NCBI RefSeq assembly: GCF_002377945.1
Contig: NZ_DFQV01000001.1
Location: forward strand, 59,651-123,650
Reading direction: 5' to 3'
DNA: 64,000 nucleotides
From: Psychrobacter sp. UBA3480
Lineage (GTDB): Bacteria; Pseudomonadota; Gammaproteobacteria; Pseudomonadales; Moraxellaceae
Made by a program: the position numbers and the translations under genes. Positions 59,119-64,000 of the stretch are shown in pieces. Numbering within the stretch: position 1 is the first letter of the stretch; each line of letters begins with the position of its first letter. The notes under the pieces were generated by a model that saw nothing but the letters and a program-made list of their open reading frames with translations, was not told the origin of the DNA and did no database searches.

Positions 59119-59144
59119 AAATGATAACAAAAACAATTATCATT
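59119..59144. promoter_or_regulatory. Fur-type palindrome in the fhuC / reductase divergent promoter
   Basis: AATGATAA (59120-59127) is followed nine bases later by its perfect complement TTATCATT (59137-59144). Its position between divergent iron genes fits common control by Fur. It overlaps the first codons of the longest possible frame of the next gene, which argues for the internal start. Confidence 0.7.
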
Positions 59145-59198
59145 AACTATAAACTCATTCACTTTAATTTCAACGCTCTGTTGATTGCGAGTATTTAT

Positions 59199-60458
59199 AT
59201 GACTAATCTTCTTTTAGCTACTACAGAAAACACCGATAACCAAAACAGCCAATACACTCCCCTAAACGACCCTGAAATAGCAGGTGTGGTCGCTCATATT
59301 AATGAGGAGCACCTCGACGAACTGCTTGGATTTTTGAGTGTGTTTACTTCATTATCTACCGCCGAATTGGATCTGGTCGATGCCCAAATAACTGATATTT
59401 ATGCTGAAGGTATTGCTATACAGACTTGTCCAAAAGGCGTAGAGAATCAATCAACTGCCGCTCAAAATAGTTCACTCTATAACCAGACTTTCTTTATTGC
59501 TTTTGCTGCACCTATCTCCCAGCTTGATGACTTGCAAGCCCAATATATCTTGCTAAAACAAAGAGCAGATAAAAAGCTAGGCAAAAAAACAATCAAACTG
59601 ACCAAGCAAGTATTTGAGGTACAAAATAGCTATAGAATCAGCAAAAATATGCTGCGCCTTGAATTGAGCATGCCTTCATTAAGCGATGTTGAAGGCGCAA
59701 AAAGCTCGACGTCAGTACCTACCAACGAAGCGGGTTACGCGTACTTGTTTGATTTAGAACACAATGCAATGACCAACGCATTGATTACTGACAGCACTGA
59801 TGGCAATAAAGCTGGTGACTATAAAACTAATGATAGCGAGAAGGAAAACGTACGCCCTGCTCGTCCTCACTGCTATTACACTTTAAGAAAAGCATGGCAA
59901 GCTGATGATGAGATACGAGCATGGGTCGATGTTTTTTTGCATGGGGATACGCCGGGCGGCAACTGGGCAACAGCACTACAAGCAGGCGAGACCGTTGTCA
60001 CAAAACGAGAGTTTCCAGAAAAGGTAGAGCACTTACGAGACGGTCAAGCGGTACTGATTGTCGATGAGACATCAATGCCAACGGCAGCACGACTGCTAGA
60101 GCTATGGAATAACCCTACACCACCATTAGTCGTTTGTGTGACGCAAGATGCAGGCGATCAAAGTTATTTTGATAATGTAAAAATGCGCAGTGGCCTTGAT
60201 TGCGATACTGAAAGCCGCGAGGATAACCACTTTACCGTACTGCCTATAGTAACCAATCAACCAAACTCGGGAGCAGAGTTAGCCACGCTAATTGACAGTA
60301 AATTAGGCGATTATTTGACTGAAAATCCTCTACAGATTGATAAAGTCTGGGGAGCGCTAGAAGCGAATACTGCCAAAGCATTGCGTCCATTGCTGAAAGA
60401 TCGACTTGGGCTAAGTCGTATTGATGTTGTGGTAAAAGTCTACTGGCGTCACGATTAG
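59199..60458 (+). CDS. DUF2470 - siderophore-interacting protein fusion (ferric-siderophore reductase)
   Basis: A 419-residue soluble protein. Residues 20-150 contain a DUF2470-like domain (VVAHINEEHLDELLGFL, as in HugZ-type haem proteins). The second part is a ViuB/SIP-type flavin reductase: RPHCYYTLRKAW (FAD loop), LHGDTPGGNWATALQAGE, LIVDETSMPTAARLLEL, a Rossmann tail and RIDVVVKVYW at the end. It would reduce Fe(III) in the imported siderophore. Met 59199 is preferred because the frame before it runs over the Fur palindrome. Divergent to fhuCDB; followed by a terminator. Confidence 0.87.
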   Translation: MTNLLLATTENTDNQNSQYTPLNDPEIAGVVAHINEEHLDELLGFLSVFTSLSTAELDLVDAQITDIYAEGIAIQTCPKGVENQSTAAQNSSLYNQTFFIAFAAPISQLDDLQAQYILLKQRADKKLGKKTIKLTKQVFEVQNSYRISKNMLRLELSMPSLSDVEGAKSSTSVPTNEAGYAYLFDLEHNAMTNALITDSTDGNKAGDYKTNDSEKENVRPARPHCYYTLRKAWQADDEIRAWVDVFLHGDTPGGNWATALQAGETVVTKREFPEKVEHLRDGQAVLIVDETSMPTAARLLELWNNPTPPLVVCVTQDAGDQSYFDNVKMRSGLDCDTESREDNHFTVLPIVTNQPNSGAELATLIDSKLGDYLTENPLQIDKVWGALEANTAKALRPLLKDRLGLSRIDVVVKVYWRHD

Positions 60459-60465
60459 TTTGCAC

Positions 60466-60496
60466 AAAAAACGCTCCCTTTTGGGAGCGTTTTTTT
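60466..60496. terminator. Bidirectional terminator
   Basis: Stem AAAAAACGCTCCC / GGGAGCGTTTTTT with loop TTTT, between the convergent reductase and adhesin genes. Confidence 0.9.
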
Positions 60497-60514
60497 ACGA
60501 TTCAACTATTACTT

Positions 60515-63500
60515 TTAGATAATATTGTCATCTATAGCGGTTTGAATGTATAGGCTCGCCGTATTACCACTATCTTGGTACAAATCATAACCTGCCTGAT
60601 CAGAAGTAGCTGCCTTAGTCATATCAGATACATTAACAGTATCAACGCTATCGCCCTTGATGAACAGCTGATTATTGCCATCAGTTATGTCAACAACATC
60701 ACTGAGACTTATACTGAGCGTTTGAGCAGTGTCGTTAGTCAAATCAATAGTTTCAAAATTAACAACTTCACTCATGTCAGTATTAGCAACAACATTTATG
60801 TCGTTAATTACTAATGTATCATTGTCTAGACTTCCATCCGAGTTTTCACCACCATCTATTGAAACATCATTTCTATCAAATATCAAAATATCATTGCCAT
60901 CACTACCTGATAAGATATCTGCACCGCTCAACCCTACTAGGGTATCATCTCCTGCCCCGCCCTCTAGCGTTTCAGCTTGGTTAGTACCTACTAGATAGTC
61001 ATTATCAGCAGTCGTTCGTGAAGGAATATCATCTATTGAGTCTGGGCTTTGCGGTGTCGCATATTCATTGTAGTTCAACGTAACCGTTGAGCTAGCTGTA
61101 TCACCATCAGAATCTTGATACTCAAATGAAAATACGTCTATATCGTCCACACCTGCTGTGACAATATTAGCAATGTTTTCCGCGGTATTAAACTTATAGC
61201 TACCATCAGCATAGCCAACGAACACACCATAATCGGTCCGGAATTCATAGTTAGTTGTATCACCGTCTGTGTCAATCACTTCAATCGTTGTGTCACTATC
61301 TGTGGTTGATACGCCTGACCAGATGATACCAGTACTACTCGTAGTGAGATAATCAACAGCATCACCACCAACAGCCACTTTACCTTCAATAACGACGTTG
61401 TTATCTAGTACAGGCAATAGATTGAGCGGCGTAAGTTTACCTATAAGATCATATGTATTCTCTTGGCCTTCTAAACTGTTTACCACAAAAGTATTTTCGT
61501 CATCCAGAGCTGGGTTGTAATCATCTAAAGCGAAGTCAGTATCGACAATGTTATCACCATCACTGTCGTATTTATCAATAATACCGTCGCCATTGGTATC
61601 TTCAGCGCGTCTGCCATTCGTACTAAAGACAACATAGTCGAGATTACCAGCAGCATCTAGAACAGTATCAATGATGTTATCACCATCAAAATCAATGCCA
61701 TCTGATACTAAGTTCCTATCTAAATCCATATAAGCAAAATTACTGTTACCGATAACGGTATATCTATAACCACCTGTCGTATTGCCTACATATTGTGCGT
61801 CGCCTACATCTCCTATAGTACCATTACCATTCAAATCATAGTAACTGACACCTGCTGCTGAGTTTGTATTAGCGAACCCATTAATTAACTTACCAAGAGT
61901 AGAATAATTTGACTGATCTATTAATCCGTCACCATTATCATCGGTGCCATTATTATTTTGATATGCCTTCAAAAACGTTTTATTTCTGTCAGAATCAATA
62001 GTAACAAGAGGGTCTTGATTGACAAAAGTTAAGTCGAGTTGGTACTGCTGACCAGCAATATCTATAATCTGCGTCGCATCTGGTATGACAATAAAATCAC
62101 TCTGGACATAATCATCGTCATAATTTGCAGGATCTAATCCATATGTAGCAGCCGTCGCATTGTTAGGCGTCTCATTATGCTTCATCTCATATTCAACAGC
62201 GACAGATTCAGAGTTACCATTGACATCAACATTGAAATTAAGATCCAACTTAGTCTCAAGTAAAACACCTACATCTGGAAAGACACCAAAGTTAATATGA
62301 GAAAAATCACCTAAATCGATATTAGATGCAAAGTCAACTTCTGAACCATTACCTTGATAATCAGTATTTTCATAAGTGGTATATCCTGCAGGGGATGACG
62401 TTGCGTCAGCCGGTGCACCCCAGTAAATGGCTTCGTCGAGCGCATCTACGTAAAGATTGCCATCTGCCGCCTGATATGTGGCATCTTGCTCTGCAGTTAA
62501 GACACCAACCGTACCACCATAGTCACGCAGTGGGATCGTATCGCCGCTACTTCCAGCTGCCGTGTTAAGACTGCCAGCAACTAAATAAGAAGGTTCATCA
62601 ACTGTGACAGGACGTGTAGGATCAGTAAATAACGAGTCAGTAAATCCTGTTTGTAGATCGGTAATGGTGACAGTCTCTTGTTGAACATCAATGTTCCAAA
62701 CCACTGGCTGAGGCGCGGGAGAATCATCTTCGATGATGGCCAACAGCTCATCCGATGTGGCTAATGGATTTGTAGCAGAAGAATCTTCGTATACTTCAAT
62801 ACCAAAATCAACCGACAGGATACCTTCGATGTCGTCACCTTGAGTATGATCTACAGGTGCACCCAACGTGACATTGTATCCAAATTGATAGCCATCAGTA
62901 ATTGCTTCTTTATTACCGTTTAGACTTATGGTTAGTACATTTTGAGTTTGAGAGGCACCCAAGCTATCAATATATTCATACTCACCAACAATATCACCTG
63001 TACTTGAATCAATTCTGAAAACAATAGGATTGCCTTGACTAGTAATACCATTATCAACAGTTGGTAATACAAATTTCACAACCGCATTTGAAAGGTCAGT
63101 GTCTGTATCAGTTACTCGAATCCAGTTACCATCTGTATCAGTTACTGAATCAGTGGTATCAAGCGTTGAGTCTGGATTGCTATCTGGATTTCCTCCTTCT
63201 AACCCTTCTTCAGAAACACGACCTGGCGGCTCAACTTCAATTCTAGTTAACTGGTCGTAGTCAATAGTAACAGTTGCTTCGTTAGACAATAGACCAGTTG
63301 TATCTTCAACTGTGTAACTGATTGGCGTTGGGTTATCGGTAAAGCCGGCTTCTGGTGTGAAGGTGATGTCGCCTGTGGCAGCATCAACACTCCATTCGCC
63401 TTCGCCTGCCACAACAACCGATTTGCCGTCAGCGGCGATGGTGCCACCTGCTGGTGAGGCGGTGATGATGACCATCGTTGGGTCTAGATCGCCTTCTACA

Positions 63501-64000
63501 TCTGTATCGTTACCGACCACAGCAACAGTAATAGCATCGCCAAGCACTTGGTCTAACTTTTCATCATCCACTGCTACTGGCGCTGTTTGTGGATAGTCAA
63601 TGATAATAGTAGATTCATTAGAAGTTAAACCAGTACTATCGCTAACCGTATAGCTGATTGGCGTTGGGTCACCAGTAAAACCTGCTTCTGGGGTAAAGGT
63701 GATATCACCTGTTACTAAGTCAACACTCCAAGATCCTTCACCTGGTACGCCAACCGATTTACCGTCAGCGGCAATAGTACCACCCGCTGGTGATTGGGTG
63801 ATGATGACAGTCGATGGAAGAATATCTCCATCAAAATCAAAATCATTACTCAATACCTCAATGTTAACCAATTGACCAGAAACACCGATTTCGCTGTCAT
63901 CGATAGTGACTGGTGCTGTCGGTGGATAGTCCACAATAACGGTTGCCTCATTAGAGATCAGGCCCGTGCTATCGCTAACCGTGTAGCTGATTGGCGTTGG
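60515..64000 (-). CDS. Large RTX adhesin with CshA-type repeats (N-terminal part outside window)
   Basis: About 1,160 C-terminal residues are seen; the frame continues past 64000. Three tandem repeats of 111-112 residues (near 64000, 63660 and 63325) share TPISYTVxDxTGLxSNE and resemble CshA fibrillar repeats, with GTIAADGKSVVVAGEG-type linkers. Next comes a long unique region: a part like choice-of-anchor K domains (about 62150-62420), several Asp-rich calcium-type motifs (DTNGDGIIDKYDSDGD, DLNGNGTIGD, DDNGDGLID; 61530-61950), and then RTX nonapeptides (ETLEGGAGDDTLVGLSGADIL, partly shown; about 60880-61010). The end (ISLSDVVDITDGNNQLFI...) looks like a type I secretion signal. Likely a LapA-like surface adhesin; no ABC exporter is in the window. 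Confidence 0.88.
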   Translation of the reverse strand, partial: PTPISYTVSDSTGLISNEATVIVDYPPTAPVTIDDSEIGVSGQLVNIEVLSNDFDFDGDILPSTVIITQSPAGGTIAADGKSVGVPGEGSWSVDLVTGDITFTPEAGFTGDPTPISYTVSDSTGLTSNESTIIIDYPQTAPVAVDDEKLDQVLGDAITVAVVGNDTDVEGDLDPTMVIITASPAGGTIAADGKSVVVAGEGEWSVDAATGDITFTPEAGFTDNPTPISYTVEDTTGLLSNEATVTIDYDQLTRIEVEPPGRVSEEGLEGGNPDSNPDSTLDTTDSVTDTDGNWIRVTDTDTDLSNAVVKFVLPTVDNGITSQGNPIVFRIDSSTGDIVGEYEYIDSLGASQTQNVLTISLNGNKEAITDGYQFGYNVTLGAPVDHTQGDDIEGILSVDFGIEVYEDSSATNPLATSDELLAIIEDDSPAPQPVVWNIDVQQETVTITDLQTGFTDSLFTDPTRPVTVDEPSYLVAGSLNTAAGSSGDTIPLRDYGGTVGVLTAEQDATYQAADGNLYVDALDEAIYWGAPADATSSPAGYTTYENTDYQGNGSEVDFASNIDLGDFSHINFGVFPDVGVLLETKLDLNFNVDVNGNSESVAVEYEMKHNETPNNATAATYGLDPANYDDDYVQSDFIVIPDATQIIDIAGQQYQLDLTFVNQDPLVTIDSDRNKTFLKAYQNNNGTDDNGDGLIDQSNYSTLGKLINGFANTNSAAGVSYYDLNGNGTIGDVGDAQYVGNTTGGYRYTVIGNSNFAYMDLDRNLVSDGIDFDGDNIIDTVLDAAGNLDYVVFSTNGRRAEDTNGDGIIDKYDSDGDNIVDTDFALDDYNPALDDENTFVVNSLEGQENTYDLIGKLTPLNLLPVLDNNVVIEGKVAVGGDAVDYLTTSSTGIIWSGVSTTDSDTTIEVIDTDGDTTNYEFRTDYGVFVGYADGSYKFNTAENIANIVTAGVDDIDVFSFEYQDSDGDTASSTVTLNYNEYATPQSPDSIDDIPSRTTADNDYLVGTNQAETLEGGAGDDTLVGLSGADILSGSDGNDILIFDRNDVSIDGGENSDGSLDNDTLVINDINVVANTDMSEVVNFETIDLTNDTAQTLSISLSDVVDITDGNNQLFIKGDSVDTVNVSDMTKAATSDQAGYDLYQDSGNTASLYIQTAIDDNII
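63321..64000 (-). repeat. Tandem coding repeats of 333-336 bp in the adhesin gene
   Basis: The bases ATTGGCGTTGG recur at about 63321, 63657 and 63990, giving periods of 336 and 333 bp. Adjacent units are about 80% identical by eye. They encode the CshA-like repeats, and more units probably continue beyond the window. Confidence 0.8.

Noticed and set aside
59121..59198. Longer N-terminus for the DUF2470-SIP gene
   Set aside because: The first codons are part of the Fur-type palindrome and promoter, and the added residues are Asn/Ile-rich with no ribosome site.
63321..64000. Possible CRISPR-like or satellite repeat
   Set aside because: Units of 333-336 bp are in frame and encode adhesin repeats; there are no short repeats with unique spacers anywhere in the window.

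Overview
The window reads as chromosomal DNA of a cold-adapted gammaproteobacterium of the Moraxellaceae, most likely Psychrobacter. This rests on overall protein character (Psychrobacter/Moraxella/Acinetobacter-like enzymes, a very close relative of the Antarctic Moraxella TA144 polyester hydrolase, a membrane acyl-CoA desaturase), the moderate GC content and the short palindromic repeats between genes. No phage, plasmid or CRISPR signal was seen; all database statements are from memory of the families.

Layout. 1-7.8 kb: the 3'-truncated start of an MFS permease gene, a secreted PET-hydrolase-like esterase, a tandem pair of metallo-beta-lactamase-like proteins, an NsrR/Rrf2 regulator with an unusual Cys spacing, a MITE, a DUF3429 membrane protein, a cryptochrome-DASH and a small unknown protein. 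7.8-14.8 kb: an electrophile/aldehyde defence block (aldehyde dehydrogenase, NemR-type TetR regulator, YqhD alcohol dehydrogenase, CurA-like reductase, DJ-1/Hsp31-like protein, glutathione transferase); two identical palindromes flank nemR and precede yqhD. 15-18.2 kb: an EmrB/EmrA-type efflux pair. 18.3-37.6 kb: mostly housekeeping (pdxH, glmM, guaB, a MscS channel, cysS, cobalamin adenosyltransferase, a lipoprotein, GDPD, desaturase, SelO, MaeB, CCA transferase, pteridine reductase, a CAU tRNA that looks like tRNA-Ile2). 37.9-38.7 kb: mntP with a yybP-ykoY manganese riboswitch.

38.8-60.5 kb is one iron-acquisition island. Dat and Ddc make 1,3-diaminopropane; an IucD-like monooxygenase hydroxylates it and a GNAT enzyme acylates it; three IucA/IucC (NIS) synthetases condense the product with carboxylates; an MFS protein exports the siderophore; a TonB receptor, FhuC/FhuD/FhuB-type ABC importer and a DUF2470-siderophore-interacting reductase bring it back and release iron. 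An RraA-like protein lacking the aldolase arginine sits inside the synthetase operon. Four Fur-box-like sites mark the transcription units. The product is predicted to be a citrate-hydroxamate of the schizokinen/rhizobactin/acinetoferrin/baumannoferrin type, but the third synthetase and the RraA-like protein leave its structure open.

60.5-64 kb holds the C-terminal part of a giant type I-secreted RTX adhesin with CshA-like repeats, running off the right edge.
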